Counted from the first letter of the stretch, positions 52,374-61,969 are shown. The stretch: DNA of 64,000 nt from JAIQFL01 sp035295745 (GCA_035295745.1 DATGIL010000090.1:124001-188000), one strand, 5' to 3'. Notes: generated by a model not told the origin, from the sequence alone. Numbers and translations are program-made.

Positions 52374-53957
52374 ATGTGCGGGGGCGAAGCGACAGAACTC
52401 GACGAAGTCCGTGAGCAGGCTGTGCGGGCGGAACTCACCCATTTGCTGGAGGGTGCTTCCTTTCGGACCAGCAAGCGAAGCCGCGAGTTCCTCCAGTACA
52501 TCGTTGAACACACCATTCACGGTCCGAGCGGATCTCTAAAGGAACGTTCGATCGGAGTGGATCTATTTCAACTCCCGCAGGACTTCGATCCTGGCCAGCA
52601 CACGATTGTTCGCGTGACCGCAAACGAAGTTCGCAAACGGCTGGCGCAGCACTACGTCGCCGAGAACGGCAATCCTCACCCGGTGAGGATCGATTTGCCG
52701 GCGGGTTCCTACAGGGCCGGTTTCCGGTGGGAAACGCCGGTCGCCGATGCGGCTGCGGCAGACTCACGAGTCCCTGAGTTGCCGGTTGCGGAACCAGTCG
52801 TGGCCGTGCCGCAACTTCCTCAGCCACGGAGCCGCTTCATACGTACCATGGTCCCTTGGGCGTTGGCCGTCCTGGCAGTCGCCGGCACCCTGTCCTGGTC
52901 GAAGTGGGCAGGGGTCAAGCCTACCTCCGCCGAGACCGGTGCCGGAGCAGTTCCGGGCGCAACGGGTACGTTGTTCGCGGGTGATGATCTGCGGATGATC
53001 GTGGGCGCCGCGAATCCCTCTGTGGACCGTAGCGGACGGACCTGGGGCCCGGACCGCTTCTTTTCGGGAGGCTCGGTTCTGGTTCATCCGTCGGAACGAA
53101 TCGTTCGCACTTTGGACCCCGATATTTATCGCCACCTGCGTCAGGGCGATTTTCGATATGCCATTCCCTTGAAACCGGGCTCTTATGAACTGCACCTTCA
53201 CTTCGCAGAGACGGGCTTGGCGGACTTCATCAGCGCCGAATCGAGCGGCGAGGGGCAGCGCGTGTTTCACGTCTCCGCGAATGGAAAACGCCTCCTGGAT
53301 TTCTTCGATGTGGTCGCTGATGCCAACGGCGTCAACACCTCCGATGAGCGGGTCTTTCGCAATATCTCACCGGACGAGGACGGGCTCCTCCACTTGACCT
53401 TTTCTCCGGTTAGAGGTACCGCGATCCTCAGCGCCATCGAGGTACTGCCGGTTACTTCAGGCAAAGTCAGGCCGCTCCGAATTCGTGCGGGTTGGACCGC
53501 TTCCTGGAAGAACTCCGCGGGGCAGGAATGGCAGGCCGACTCGTATTTCCTGGGCGGCAATGCCCTGGTTCGTCGTACCAATCCGGCTCAGGACAGCAAT
53601 TCGGCGGCGCCGGAGATCGAGCTCTACACCAGCGAACGATGGGGCAATTTTTCCTACGCGCTGCCCGTCGCGGAAGGGAAATACCGGGTCACGCTGAAAT
53701 TTTGCGAGGGCCACTACGGCAAACGGAACAGGGGCATGGGAGGCGTTGGCAGCCGCCTTTTCGACGTGTACTGCAACGGCGTCGCCCTGGTCCGCAACTT
53801 CGATATTTTCAAGGAGGCCGGCGGCGAAGGCCGGCCAATCGACCGATCCTTCTCCGGGATCCGGCCCAACGCTCAAGGCAAGATCAACCTCTCGTTCGTG
53901 CCGGTGGTGGGGATGGCATGCGTGAACGGCATCGAAGTCACCGAAGACGCCCGATAG
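52374..53957 (+). CDS. Transmembrane one-component regulator candidate: DNA-binding-like domain, one TM helix, two malectin-like domains
   Basis: 527 residues from the ATG at 52374; a TTG at 52359 would add five. The N-terminal about 105 residues (FRTSKRSREFLQYIVEHTIH, IVRVTANEVRKRLAQHY, VRIDLPAGSYRAGFRW) form a conserved acidobacterial domain often annotated as transcriptional-regulator-like. A proline-rich linker and a single helix (about 156-174, MVPWALAVLAVAGTLSW) follow. Two malectin-like modules lie outside the membrane (about 215-345 and 365-525), both with AxNPS/GxxW-type starts, FAETG or FCEGHYG strands and F(D/H)V(S/Y)xNG segments. It is divergent from the polysaccharide operon. Confidence 0.75.
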   Translation: MCGGEATELDEVREQAVRAELTHLLEGASFRTSKRSREFLQYIVEHTIHGPSGSLKERSIGVDLFQLPQDFDPGQHTIVRVTANEVRKRLAQHYVAENGNPHPVRIDLPAGSYRAGFRWETPVADAAAADSRVPELPVAEPVVAVPQLPQPRSRFIRTMVPWALAVLAVAGTLSWSKWAGVKPTSAETGAGAVPGATGTLFAGDDLRMIVGAANPSVDRSGRTWGPDRFFSGGSVLVHPSERIVRTLDPDIYRHLRQGDFRYAIPLKPGSYELHLHFAETGLADFISAESSGEGQRVFHVSANGKRLLDFFDVVADANGVNTSDERVFRNISPDEDGLLHLTFSPVRGTAILSAIEVLPVTSGKVRPLRIRAGWTASWKNSAGQEWQADSYFLGGNALVRRTNPAQDSNSAAPEIELYTSERWGNFSYALPVAEGKYRVTLKFCEGHYGKRNRGMGGVGSRLFDVYCNGVALVRNFDIFKEAGGEGRPIDRSFSGIRPNAQGKINLSFVPVVGMACVNGIEVTEDAR

Positions 53958-54327
53958 CATTCGTGGTGTAGCAAAGAAGCTGGCACGGCCAAACCATTGA
54001 AAAAGTTCGAGATGCAAACATAACTTGCCTATACTCCGGATCCTGCAAATGCCCCTGCACCTAACAGCAGTTCTAACGGTTAATCGGGCGCTTCGCGGGG
54101 TGCCCCAAGCGCAGGCAAGCTGATGGACCGGTTCGAGTTGCGCCCGCCACACGGTACCAAACCTACCTCGGTGCTGCCTTCCGTGGCACGATACCCCAAA
54201 TGGCGAGGTGGGAACTGTCTGGTGTACGCGATTCGATACCAAAAGACCGGCCTGGAGTGCGAGACCGTGACCCCGAGGGATGCCGGATTGTGATCCGGTT
54301 CCAGCAAGGAGTGCGCTTGCGCGCGGC
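53958..54327. other. Intergenic region without recognised gene
   Basis: 370 bases between the malectin-domain gene and the enolase-superfamily genes. No RNA gene or convincing terminator was seen. Confidence 0.4.
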
Positions 54328-55416
54328 ATGCCGGGCCCTCTGAATCCTCAGCTCGAAATGGTCGCGCTGGACGCGTTTCCGGTCCGGGAGCCTGTTTCGA
54401 AGCGCGCCTATACGATCCTTCGGTTGCGGACCCGCTCGGGAGCCGTGGGTTATGGCGAGTGTGCGCGCATTTCCCAGGCGGACCTTGCGGCTTTGCGCGG
54501 CGCGATCCACGGGAAAGAGGCGAGCAGTTTCGAGACGATCCGGCGAGGTTTGACGGCCTCGCGCCCCGCGCTTGCCGCGCTGGATATGGCCATGCTCGAC
54601 GCGCTCGGAAAATTTACCAATGCTCCGGTCTACCAGGTGCTGGGCGGCCCGACGAGAAACCAGGCGCGAGCGCTGGTGCAAATCGAAGGCGATACGGACG
54701 AAGCGCTGGCGGTCGCGGTCAGTCAGGCCCGGACGGGTGGTCAAAAGGCTTTCCTGATTCCGGTTCCGCAAACTGCAGCCCGCAACCACAGCGCTACTTT
54801 GTTATCCGCGACGCGGCAACGGCTCGACACGGTTCGCTCGGCGGCGGGGCAAGGCAGCGACTTTGTACTGGACGCAGGCGGGAGGCTCACTCCCGGCGAC
54901 GCCTCCAGTCTTGCAGCGGCGTTCGAGCCGGCGCATCTGCTGTGGTTTGACGAGCCCTGCCAGCTTTCGAATCTGGCCGCGGCATACCGGATCGCGGCTG
55001 AGAATGTGACTCCGGTGGGTTTTGGACGGTTTGCAGAGGAAGCCGGAGTTTTTCAAGACCTGCTGCGCAGCGATGCCATCGACGTGATCCGCGCCGATAT
55101 TGCCTGCTTCGGCATCACGCGGATTCGGCGAATCGCCGCGCTGGCGGAGACATACTACGTGGCGGTTGCTCCCTTTCACAACGGCGGGCCGATCGCGACT
55201 GCCGCCGCCCTGAACCTGGCGGCCAGCCTGCCGAATTTTTTCATCCAACAGTTGCCCCTGGCGATTGCCGAACAGGACCGCCAGATGCGCGCTCGGCTGG
55301 CGGGCGAGTCCGTTGAAGCGGTCAAAGACGGATATCTCCAACTGCCGCGCGGGCCGGGGTTAGGAATCCAAGTGAACGAAGCAGTATTCAGCGAATATCG
55401 GAGTACGGAAGAATGA
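54328..55416 (+). CDS. Enolase-superfamily (mandelate racemase/muconate lactonizing-like) protein, active site incomplete
   Basis: 362 residues from the ATG at 54328; an in-frame ATG at 54280 is less likely because its purine stretch abuts it directly. Capping domain: LEMVALDAFPVREP, LRLRTRSGAVGYGECARIS. Barrel: VLDAGGRLTPGDA (Asp, about 181), WFDEPCQ (Glu, about 208), FGRFAE where GE is usual, RADIACFGITRIRRI and VAPFHNGGP (His, about 281). The KxK motif expected on strand 2 is missing (the segment reads KAFLIPVPQT). Catalysis is therefore uncertain. It overlaps the next gene by 4 bases. Confidence 0.78.
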   Translation: MPGPLNPQLEMVALDAFPVREPVSKRAYTILRLRTRSGAVGYGECARISQADLAALRGAIHGKEASSFETIRRGLTASRPALAALDMAMLDALGKFTNAPVYQVLGGPTRNQARALVQIEGDTDEALAVAVSQARTGGQKAFLIPVPQTAARNHSATLLSATRQRLDTVRSAAGQGSDFVLDAGGRLTPGDASSLAAAFEPAHLLWFDEPCQLSNLAAAYRIAAENVTPVGFGRFAEEAGVFQDLLRSDAIDVIRADIACFGITRIRRIAALAETYYVAVAPFHNGGPIATAAALNLAASLPNFFIQQLPLAIAEQDRQMRARLAGESVEAVKDGYLQLPRGPGLGIQVNEAVFSEYRSTEE

Positions 55417-56744
55417 ACCGGCGTCGTTTTCTGACCGGTGCCGGTACGGTGGCGGGCAGCAAATTGATGGGAGCGCCAGAACGCCGTCCGTCGCTATCGT
55501 TCTGCGACTGCGCCATGCAATCCCAGACCGCGATGCCGCCCGGGGCGAACTCCCTTGCCGCTGTCGGCTCTAAAGTGAGGATCACAAACCTCAAGACATT
55601 CGGCGTGACCGTTCCCGGAGCGCCGCCCGATCGGCCGTACGTATTCGTGAAGCTGGAAACCAACGACGGGCTGGTTGGCTGGGGCGAGGGAACTTTGGAA
55701 GGCAAGGCCGGCTCGGTAATGGCCTGCATTAACGATTTCCGCGAGTTCCTGATCGGCGCCGATCCGATGCCCGTGGAGCACCACTGGCAGTCGATGTATG
55801 TCCATAGCTTCTATCGTGCGGGCCCGGTGATTGGTTCGGCGATTTCCGCCATCGATCAGGCGCTCTGGGACCTGCGCGGCAAGATCCTGGGAGTGCCCGT
55901 CTACAAGCTCCTTGGCGGCCCCAACGATCCGGAAGGGGTGCGGGGTTATTATGTCGCCAGCGCGCGGACACTCGACGATTTGAAGCGGCTGCGCGAGACC
56001 GCCCGCGCGCAAGGGATCACCGCATTCAAAGGGGGCCTGCCGGATTATTACGAATGGATTGAGACCAACGACAAAATAACCGATGCCATTCGCCACGTGC
56101 AGATGCTGCGCGAGGGGTTGGGCCCGGACATCGATATCGCAGTCGATTTTCACGCCAAGACCAGCCCCACCGTAGCATCGGTCATCATCAAGGAATTAGA
56201 TCCGCTGGAGTTGCTCTGGGTCGAAGAGCCCTGCCCGCCGGAAAACGCCTGGGCGATGGGGCGCATCGCGAAGCGCGTGCGGACGCCGATTGCCACCGGC
56301 GAGCGCCTGGTGGCTGCTCACGGAGTGCGCGAAATCATCGAGCAGGCCGTGGTGGACATCGTTCAGACCGACGCCAACCACGTAGGCGGCATTACGGCGT
56401 TATGGAAGGTGGCCGCCATGGCAGATCTTTCGTCGATTTCGATGGCGCCTCATGCGTGCGAAGGGCCTATCGGGATGCTGGCCTCGCTCCATGTGGACGC
56501 ATCGATTCCCAATTTCCTGATCCAGGAATGCTGCGGGCAGGCAGTCCCTCAGACACGCGATAAGGTTTGGGAGGAGTGGTTCGGATTCCCGGCAATGCGC
56601 ATGGTGAATGGCAAGTACCCGCTGCCAGAGAAACCGGGTCTGGGCTTCGAGCTCACCGAGGACGCACTCAAGAAATATCCCTTCGCTGGTACGCGCCCGA
56701 TGGCACGCGTTTTTCACCACGATGGATCAGTTGCGGAGTGGTAA
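55413..56744 (+). CDS. Enolase-superfamily dehydratase, galactonate-dehydratase-like, with Tat signal
   Basis: 443 residues. A Tat signal (NRRRFLTGAGTVAG) precedes the enzyme. The barrel motifs are complete for a DgoD-like enzyme: AVDFHAKTS (metal Asp and base His), LLWVEEPCPPEN, TGERLVAAH, QTDANHVGG and MAPHACEG (second His). C-terminal PEKPGLGFELTEDAL is also typical. It probably dehydrates a sugar acid. Export is unusual for this family, and the upstream partial relative suggests duplication. It converges on the gene at 56754 with 9 bases between stops. Confidence 0.85.
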   Translation: MNRRRFLTGAGTVAGSKLMGAPERRPSLSFCDCAMQSQTAMPPGANSLAAVGSKVRITNLKTFGVTVPGAPPDRPYVFVKLETNDGLVGWGEGTLEGKAGSVMACINDFREFLIGADPMPVEHHWQSMYVHSFYRAGPVIGSAISAIDQALWDLRGKILGVPVYKLLGGPNDPEGVRGYYVASARTLDDLKRLRETARAQGITAFKGGLPDYYEWIETNDKITDAIRHVQMLREGLGPDIDIAVDFHAKTSPTVASVIIKELDPLELLWVEEPCPPENAWAMGRIAKRVRTPIATGERLVAAHGVREIIEQAVVDIVQTDANHVGGITALWKVAAMADLSSISMAPHACEGPIGMLASLHVDASIPNFLIQECCGQAVPQTRDKVWEEWFGFPAMRMVNGKYPLPEKPGLGFELTEDALKKYPFAGTRPMARVFHHDGSVAEW

Positions 56745-56753
56745 ATGCCGATC

Positions 56754-57311
56754 TCAATGCCGATCGCCGTCGATTGGCGTAAACCGCACCTCGTCCGCAG
56801 CGAGGTATTCGCCTTCCCGCGGGCCGGAGAACTGGATATAGGCGATGCGGCTGGCTTTCACGCTCATGGTGAAGATAGGGACCGGCTCGCCCGGGGCCTT
56901 CCGGTTCGGAACAGATTCGAGACTGGCGCGGTCGAGCACCTTACCTTCGGTGTCGAATGCTTCGAGCACGGCGGGTGTTCCGGTGGATCCCCAAAAGGAG
57001 ACGGTAACGGAAGAGACCGGTTTCGGAAAAGTGGCGCGGACCGGAATCGGCTCGGTCGCCATCGCGCAGACGATTCCCTTGTGGCCGGTGGAAAGATGGG
57101 TGAAGAACATCAGCATGCCCTTCGCTTTCGTCTGCTGGGGTTCGCGAGCAAGCGTGAAGACTACGCCCTTCTCTTCCCATCGCGAGATGCGGTTGGCCTT
57201 GCCGTCGTCCAGCAGGGGAACGGCATTTTCGAAGTCCACCACGACTTCACTGGCGGACCAGGCGTAAGCGGCCGCGCCCAACAGCACCAGCACTCGTGGG
57301 GCGGCGATCAT
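56754..57311 (-). CDS. Secreted protein of unknown function, predicted beta-rich
   Basis: 185 residues. A signal peptide (about 1-20, ending AWSA) precedes a beta-rich domain: VVVDFENAVPLLDDGKANRI, VSSVTVSFWGSTGTPAVLEA and ASRIAYIQFSGPREGEYLAADEVRF, a pattern seen in carbohydrate-binding or PEP-CTERM-type beta sandwiches, though no sorting tail is present. It is the third gene of the DUF1592-DUF1552 operon, overlapping the DUF1552 gene by 4 bases. Confidence 0.7.
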   Translation of the reverse strand: MIAAPRVLVLLGAAAYAWSASEVVVDFENAVPLLDDGKANRISRWEEKGVVFTLAREPQQTKAKGMLMFFTHLSTGHKGIVCAMATEPIPVRATFPKPVSSVTVSFWGSTGTPAVLEAFDTEGKVLDRASLESVPNRKAPGEPVPIFTMSVKASRIAYIQFSGPREGEYLAADEVRFTPIDGDRH

Positions 57312-58624
57312 GCTTTCGTCATCTCGAGGCCTGACATGGTGCCCGTCGAGGAGGCGAACTTGCCGGCCTCGATTCCCATGCGCTGGAGCATGGAAACGAA
57401 CAGGTTGGGAAGCGGATAGTTCTGGTTGCGGTCGAAGGCGAGGTGACCGGCGTGACGGAAGCCGCCGCCCGCCAGGAGCACCGGCATGTTCGACGTGGAG
57501 TGGGCATTGGCATCGCCAAGGTTCGAGCCGTAGAGGACCATGCCGCGGTCCAGCAGCGTTTCGCCGTTCTCCTGAACGCCTTTCAGCCCTTGGAACAGAT
57601 CCGCTAGCAGGCGCATGTGCCAGGAATCGATGACGCGAAGCTGAGCCAGCTTCGCCTCTGATTTTCCGTGATGCGAAAGGTTGTGGTAACCGTCGCTGAT
57701 GGTGGCGCCTTTGATCTCCACCACCGGGGTGCTGACGCTGTCCAGCATCAGAGTGACTGCCCGCGTGGAATCGGTTTCAAAGGCCAGGCGCACGAGGCGG
57801 TACATGTTTGCAACCTTCGCCATGTACTGCGCGGGGCTGGCGGGGTCCTGCGGTTCAGGCTCCTTCACCACCGGTTTTGGTTTTCGCTCCCAGCCCTTCG
57901 ATTGCTGCAGGCGGTTTTCCAGTTCGCGGACGCTAGTGAAATATTGATCGAGACGCGCGCGGTCGGCGGCACCCACGCTGCGTTCGAGGTCGCGAGCCTG
58001 GCCGGCTACGGCGTCGAGAATGGAGCGGCCGGTATCGAGCTCGGCGATTTTGGCTTCGACTTCTTTGGGGCTGCCCTGGATGAACATCTGGCGGAATACA
58101 CCGGCAGCGCTTTGTTCCGGCGGGATGGCGACGCCGTTACCCGTCCAGGAGAGCGAGCGGCTCCCCGTGTTGACGGCCAGCGTCAGGGACGGAAAGCGCG
58201 TCTGGTTGCCGATGCGCTCGGCGATGTATTGGTCGAGCGAGATGGTGTTGCGGAAGGAACTGCTTGCCGGGTGCGGGGCTGCCGTGAGGAAACTGATGTC
58301 AGCCGGGTGTCCACCATCCACATTGGGGTGCGAAACGCCCGAAAAGACCGTGAAGTCCTGGCGGTAGTCCTGAAGAATTTTGAGGTAGTTCGAGGGCGTA
58401 TAGCCGGCGCCGCTATCGGCGGGGAAGAACTCGCCCGGCAGGAGCCCAAGGTTATTGCAGACGGCGAGCATGCGGCGTGGCCCGGCGGTGGACTGTGCGC
58501 GTGCTGTCGCCGGAAACATCGCGCGCAGAAGCGGGAGCGCCATGCCGACCCCCACGCCTCGCAGCATCGTCCGGCGAGAGATAGTGCGATCGGGACGTCG
58601 AGTATATCTGGTTGTCTTCAACAT
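57308..58624 (-). CDS. DUF1552 protein with Tat signal
   Basis: 438 residues. The Tat motif SRRTMLRGVGVGMALPLL lies near the N-terminus and is followed by the DUF1552 domain over the whole length: RRMLAVCNNLGLLPGEFFP, VFSGVSHPNVDGGH, SLTLAVNTGS, DGYHNLSHHG, GSNLGDANAHST and LLAGGGF. Histidine- and aspartate-rich conserved motifs resemble the DUF1501/sulfatase-like fold, so a metal-dependent hydrolase is possible. Almost always found next to DUF1592 proteins; here it starts 10 bases after that gene ends. Confidence 0.9.
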   Translation of the reverse strand: MLKTTRYTRRPDRTISRRTMLRGVGVGMALPLLRAMFPATARAQSTAGPRRMLAVCNNLGLLPGEFFPADSGAGYTPSNYLKILQDYRQDFTVFSGVSHPNVDGGHPADISFLTAAPHPASSSFRNTISLDQYIAERIGNQTRFPSLTLAVNTGSRSLSWTGNGVAIPPEQSAAGVFRQMFIQGSPKEVEAKIAELDTGRSILDAVAGQARDLERSVGAADRARLDQYFTSVRELENRLQQSKGWERKPKPVVKEPEPQDPASPAQYMAKVANMYRLVRLAFETDSTRAVTLMLDSVSTPVVEIKGATISDGYHNLSHHGKSEAKLAQLRVIDSWHMRLLADLFQGLKGVQENGETLLDRGMVLYGSNLGDANAHSTSNMPVLLAGGGFRHAGHLAFDRNQNYPLPNLFVSMLQRMGIEAGKFASSTGTMSGLEMTKA

Positions 58625-58634
58625 CTTTTGCCCG

Positions 58635-61355
58635 TCATTTGTTGCGGAAAAGATCGCTCTCTACGATCGCATGCACGATGTCGCGGGCTCCGTAGCCGGA
58701 GCCGCGGCTTTGTTCGAGGATTCCGTCTGCCTCTTTGCGATCCGAAAAGCCGACCGGCGCGCCCGTACCGTAGGTGACAAGCTGGCTGACGAAGTTTCGT
58801 GCCACGCTTCGCTCCTCGTGATCGAGCAGGAGCTGTTTGAATTCGCGAATACCTTGGAATGTGCGGCCATCGGTAAGCGCGCCGGCGGAATCCACCGGCA
58901 GTCCGTAGTGGAAGGCGAACGGCTGACCCGAAAGGCCGATACCCGATTCCGGCTTGACACTCTCGGCGAATGCGCGATAGCGGTCGCGCCAACCGCCCAT
59001 GACGTCGAAGCTCTCCAGCGCGAATCCCGGGGGATCGATCTTACGATGGCACGAAGCGCAAGTTGGATCGGCGCGGTGCCGATCGAGCTGCTGACGGATC
59101 GTGACCGCGCCTCGGATATCCGGCTCCAGAGCCGGCACGCCCGCGGGCGGCGCAGTGTGGAATCCGAGAATGCGTTCCATGATCCAGACGCCGCGCAGGA
59201 CCGGCGACGTCGTGGTGCCGTTCGCCGTGACCTTCAGGACACTCGCCTGCGTCATGATTCCGCCGCGGACCGAATCTTTCGGCAGCGTGACCTTGCGCAT
59301 AGCGACTCCGTTGACGCCGGGGATGCCGTAATGTTTCGCGAGTCGCTCATTGAGGAAGGTGAAGTCGGAATCGACGATGGTGCGCGCCGGAAGGTTCCGG
59401 TTGAACATCTCGTGTACGAACAGTCGCGTTTCTTCGACGGCGGCGAGCTTGAGTGGATCGTCGAGTTCGTAATCGTTGTAAAGCGTAGTGGAGGGGGAGC
59501 TATCGTCGATCTTGCGGAGGTCGAGCCAGTAGTCGGTGAACGCATCGATGAACCGGCGGGACCTTGGGTCATTGAGCAGACGATCGGTTTGCGCTCGCAG
59601 GATTTCGGCATTGCGGAGCCGCCCTTGCACTGCTAAAGCACGGAGCTCGGCGTCCGGCGGGGAGTTCCAGAGAAATAGAGAGAGGCGCGTGGCGAGGGCG
59701 TAATCGTCGAGCCGGCCGGGCGCTTCCTGGACGTACAAATAGCCCGGCGAGCAGAGGATCGCGGTGTAGGCGGAGATCAGGGATTGCGTGAAGCCGTGGC
59801 CGAGTTGGAACTGCTGGTTGAAGAGCTCGACGAATCGCCTGGCGTCTGCCTCTTCGACCGGCCGGCGGTTCGCTCGCGCGAGGAATGCACGGATCAGGCG
59901 CTCGGCTTCATCACGCGGATGGTCACTGGCGACCTCCACCGCGACATCTTGCATTCGCGGGCCGAAGCGGCCGCGTCCTCCGCCTCCGTCTGAAGGTGAA
60001 GGCGGCGGAGCGAGCGTCTGAACCGTGATGCCGCCCGTTTCCCCTTTTTCGAGGCGGCGCATCGGTAGATCGCCGAACATCAGGCGGTAGCCCGCCGCCG
60101 GGTTCTCGTCGTAGAGCGGCCCTTCGACTTCGAGCCACTGGAAGGCGACGCCCGGCATGCCGTCTTGGCGCGCGAGCGGGTTGACATACTCCTCCTCGCT
60201 CCCATTGACGCGGGTCCGGAAAAGCCGCATGGCGTCGGTCTGGATCACTTCGTTCGGACTGAGCACGACTTCCACCTCGCGAACCGATGGTTCGGGCGTG
60301 AAATCGAAAGCGGCCAGCGGGCGGGATTGGCCGGAGCTCTGCGCGTAGACGCCGATCGGTTCGTCGCGCCGGCCGGTCCAGACTTCGTCGGGATTGGGCC
60401 GGTGGTAAGTGGGTTGATACAAGTAAGCCACCTTTTCAGGTCCGAACCCGGTGAAGTTCCAGTGGTCTACGCCGCCGCCGCTTACCCAGATGGTGTAGCC
60501 TTTCACTCTGAGGCGGTAACGGCCCGCCGCAGGGATGCGGAAACTGCTCCAGCTAAAGCCTCCGGCATCGGAGAAGATGCTGGAGACGCGTCCCACGGCT
60601 TCGCGCTCCTTCGTCTCCGGGTTCGAAATCGGGGCGCGGCCGGCACGAATCTCGGGCTGAGCATGCGAATCGAGAACCGGAAAATTCAATCGGTCGGTGC
60701 GGGTGTTGCCCTCGCGCGGCCGGTAGTTCTGCAGCGTACGCTCCTGGCGCGCGTAGATGCGCGTGGTGGTCGTCGGCGGCTGAACGAGTTTTGCGGCCAT
60801 GGCTTCCCGCAGGGTGTAGTCGGCGGTACTCATGTAGCGGGCGAGTTGAACATGCGATACGTCGAGCGCCCCACCGATTTTGTTATAGCGCCAGGCTTCC
60901 CCGTCCTGTGGCAATTTGGATTTGATCTGGACCCAAGGCACGTCGAGGAGGTCGCGTAGGGCGTTCTCGTATTCGTAGGCGTTGAGGCGCCGCAGTCCGG
61001 CGCGGCCGCGCTCGGTAGCGACGCTGCGTTCGTATGCGGTTAGCGCGTCGCTCAGGCCATTGACGAATTGGGCGACCGATTCGGCGGGCGGCCGTGGAAT
61101 CGGCGCCGGCGGCATCTCACCCGCGGAAACCCGGTCATGAACTTTCACCCAAGTGGCGAAGTTATCGGGGTCCGCAGGTTCGTAACTGAGCTTGCTGAGG
61201 TCGAGTCGTGCGGCTGGGGCGGAGGAGTTGTGGCAGCCGGCGCAGTTTTTCTGAATGAAGGCGCCGGCAAAGGGTGGCGTAGCCCCCTCACCAATCGCGG
61301 CGAAAAAACCAGTTGCGAGGAAGATGGACGCCGCGAGGATCCGGTTCTGCTCCAT
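58635..61355 (-). CDS. DUF1592-type multidomain secreted protein with two c-type haem motifs
   Basis: 906 residues from the ATG at 61355. The signal peptide is followed by CAGCH (about residue 38) in a small cytochrome-like domain, DUF1587 (about 110-170, LRRLNAYEYENALRDLL), a beta-rich insert (about 220-450), DUF1595, DUF1592 (DYALATRLSLFLWNSPPDAE), DUF1588 (GGIMTQASVLKVTANGTTTS, CASCHRKIDPPGFALESFD) and C-terminal DUF1585 (FVSQLVTYGTGAP). The haem-binding CxxCH pairs suggest electron transfer or an oxidase coupled to an unknown envelope substrate. The upstream AT-rich TATATA near 61370 is a plausible -10. Confidence 0.92.
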   Translation of the reverse strand: MEQNRILAASIFLATGFFAAIGEGATPPFAGAFIQKNCAGCHNSSAPAARLDLSKLSYEPADPDNFATWVKVHDRVSAGEMPPAPIPRPPAESVAQFVNGLSDALTAYERSVATERGRAGLRRLNAYEYENALRDLLDVPWVQIKSKLPQDGEAWRYNKIGGALDVSHVQLARYMSTADYTLREAMAAKLVQPPTTTTRIYARQERTLQNYRPREGNTRTDRLNFPVLDSHAQPEIRAGRAPISNPETKEREAVGRVSSIFSDAGGFSWSSFRIPAAGRYRLRVKGYTIWVSGGGVDHWNFTGFGPEKVAYLYQPTYHRPNPDEVWTGRRDEPIGVYAQSSGQSRPLAAFDFTPEPSVREVEVVLSPNEVIQTDAMRLFRTRVNGSEEEYVNPLARQDGMPGVAFQWLEVEGPLYDENPAAGYRLMFGDLPMRRLEKGETGGITVQTLAPPPSPSDGGGGRGRFGPRMQDVAVEVASDHPRDEAERLIRAFLARANRRPVEEADARRFVELFNQQFQLGHGFTQSLISAYTAILCSPGYLYVQEAPGRLDDYALATRLSLFLWNSPPDAELRALAVQGRLRNAEILRAQTDRLLNDPRSRRFIDAFTDYWLDLRKIDDSSPSTTLYNDYELDDPLKLAAVEETRLFVHEMFNRNLPARTIVDSDFTFLNERLAKHYGIPGVNGVAMRKVTLPKDSVRGGIMTQASVLKVTANGTTTSPVLRGVWIMERILGFHTAPPAGVPALEPDIRGAVTIRQQLDRHRADPTCASCHRKIDPPGFALESFDVMGGWRDRYRAFAESVKPESGIGLSGQPFAFHYGLPVDSAGALTDGRTFQGIREFKQLLLDHEERSVARNFVSQLVTYGTGAPVGFSDRKEADGILEQSRGSGYGARDIVHAIVESDLFRNK

Positions 61356-61969
61356 GGTTACCCAACCAGTATATATAAAGTTCGGGAGATGAACCAAACC
61401 CGAACCTCTAAGGTTTGCGGCGGTCAAGGCCCGTCCTGACCGTTGCAGATTTCGCGCAGTGAATCGGCACGTCCGAGTTGACAGAACAACATGGAGACGA
61501 ACTGTGTCCAGCAAGTAAAGCCCTTGGCGTCACGCTCTGCGGTCTGCGGCGTGCTTTTTTACGAGTGCGGCGAACTCGGTGCGGGGAAAATGCTGGAGCA
61601 GTTGATTGAAGAGGCTTGCGACTTGTACGATTGGATTGCCTCCTGTGGGCAGCGTTTGGCGAGGCTCCCAGCCAGGAATTGCTCGCCAACGTCAATTATA
61701 GGAGGGCACTCATTCTATTTCAGAACTGCAAGAACCTGTTTTGGACAAGAGTGCGGCAACATCGGATCAATGCGGGCGATTCTTCTTATCGGGCTCCGCA
61801 AGCCGGCCCCTGCACCTGGAGGCTTCGCCAGTCCGACCTGGTCACGCAGAAAGCAGAATTCACTGGTAGATCAGAGGGGTGCCCGCTCTGCCCGCCTCAT
61901 TTCCACCGTTCTGAATCAATTTAAGTTCAGAACATCACCGTCGTCTCGGCGCCCAATTGCCGGTCGCCT
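61356..61969. other. 614-base gap without recognised gene
   Basis: Apart from the likely promoter of the DUF1592 gene at its left end, the open frames here lack recognisable domains and good ribosome-binding sites. It may contain decayed coding sequence. Confidence 0.4.

Noticed and set aside
53970..53995. Possible sigma-54 promoter (TGGCACG) after the malectin-domain gene
   Set aside because: The GC half-element is not at the required spacing.
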